A DNA stretch of 23,941 nt, taken from the NCBI GenBank assembly GCA_017468215.1, contig JAFUJG010000182.1:1-23941 (forward strand), written 5' to 3'. The notes under the pieces were generated by a model, which saw only the letters and a program-made list of their open reading frames with translations, ran no database searches and was not told the DNA's origin. Source of the DNA: Clostridia bacterium. Lineage in GTDB: Bacteria; Bacillota; Clostridia; UMGS1883. The translations under genes were made by a program, and so were the position numbers. Below, one piece after another: positions 23,671-23,941 of this stretch; within the stretch, counting starts at the first letter, position 1, and every line of letters begins with the position of its first letter.

Positions 23671-23941
23671 CTACTTAATGCTATTTTTTTCATCCTCTGC
23701 CGCTTTTTTTAACTTTTGGCAAAACTTTTCATTCGGGGATACTGTAGCGGTATTATATCCCTCGTAAATAACCATGCCTGCCTTGGCTCCGTTAGGCTTC
23801 CTCACATGGCTGACAGGGCAATAGTCCACATCTGCCTTGGGCGAATTTACAGCCTTTGAGTTTGTTGCCGCAATAATTGCCGCTGCTTCAATAACCTTTG
23901 GCGGAAATTCCTCGCCCTTGCTTTTTACAATTACATGGCAG
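23671..23941 (-). CDS. rqcH: C-terminal end of RqcH / NFACT family protein (partial, 5' end outside window)
   Basis: The last 89 residues of a larger protein whose start lies beyond the right edge. CHVIVKSKGEEFPPKVIEAA, NSKAVNSPKADVDYCPVSHV and RKPNGAKAGMVIYEGY match the C-terminal NFACT-R (DUF814) domain, found in RqcH (older name fibronectin-binding protein FbpA/YloA). RqcH binds 50S subunits with a stalled peptidyl-tRNA and recruits tRNA-Ala to add a C-terminal alanine tail that marks the chain for decay. The end is Lys-rich (KLKKAAEDEKNSIK). There is no visible terminator between it and the rny promoter. Confidence 0.93.
   Translation of the reverse strand, partial: CHVIVKSKGEEFPPKVIEAAAIIAATNSKAVNSPKADVDYCPVSHVRKPNGAKAGMVIYEGYNTATVSPNEKFCQKLKKAAEDEKNSIK

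Noticed and set aside
23463..23693. 76-codon minus-strand frame upstream of rny
   Set aside because: Its first part overlaps the end of rqcH and the rny promoter, and it has no family resemblance. The shorter 34-codon version is discussed only as a leader curiosity.
1..23941. CRISPR arrays, rRNA genes and recognised riboswitches
   Set aside because: No regularly spaced repeats, rRNA segments or recognisable riboswitch cores were seen on either strand.

Overview
This window is chromosomal DNA of a low-GC Bacillota (Firmicutes), most likely a gut-associated, uncultured member of the Clostridia. The evidence is the RNase Y/YmdB/PgeF/RqcH gene neighbourhood, the Clostridia-type DUF896 protein, strong AGGAGG ribosome-binding sites, T-rich intrinsic terminators, and genes for host- or plant-glycan sugars (GH35, GH29). 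Order and genus cannot be assigned from the sequence alone.

Layout, left to right. (1) 1-338: the 5' part of an IS200/IS605-family tnpA with its left-end hairpin, cut by the window edge. (2) 440-3570, minus: beta-galactosidase (GH35) followed by glucose-6-phosphate isomerase. (3) 3571-4176: a MITE-like intergenic repeat, a tRNA-Pro(CGG) with a consensus promoter and terminator, and a structured stretch carrying an inverted copy of the tRNA T-arm. (4) 4177-5497, plus: two AT-rich, membrane-anchored proteins of unknown function. (5) 5547-11169, minus: a three-gene TolC-like / adaptor / RND efflux operon with a clear promoter. (6) 11360-11446: tRNA-Leu(CAA). (7) 11533-12996, minus: a GH29 alpha-L-fucosidase with its own promoter. 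(8) 13129-14949, minus: an operon of DUF896 protein, a histidine-less HPr-like protein, hisA and hisIE. (9) 15126-17252, plus: a large secreted modular metalloprotease. (10) 17318-23462, minus: rny, ymdB, pgeF, an orphan oligopeptide-type binding lipoprotein and a MATE exporter, read from a consensus promoter upstream of rny. (11) 23671-23941, minus: the C-terminal end of rqcH/NFACT.

The most interesting object is the protein at 15126-17252. It has a signal peptide, two copper-amine-oxidase-N-type repeats, a ricin-type lectin domain, a protease domain and a second ricin-like domain. The protease core carries HELGH followed by a Y-x6-E motif in a context (SYGNSNRAEDLAEF) that lines up with the zinc-site region of anthrax lethal factor (SYGRTNEAEFFAEAF). 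It therefore looks like a secreted lethal-factor/PPEP-type (M34-like) protease in a commensal, fused to glycan-binding modules. Other points of interest are a TolC-like gene in an apparently single-membrane organism, an HPr relative that lost its phosphorylatable histidine but kept the regulatory serine region, a his cluster without hisF between hisA and hisIE, and a structured rny leader.
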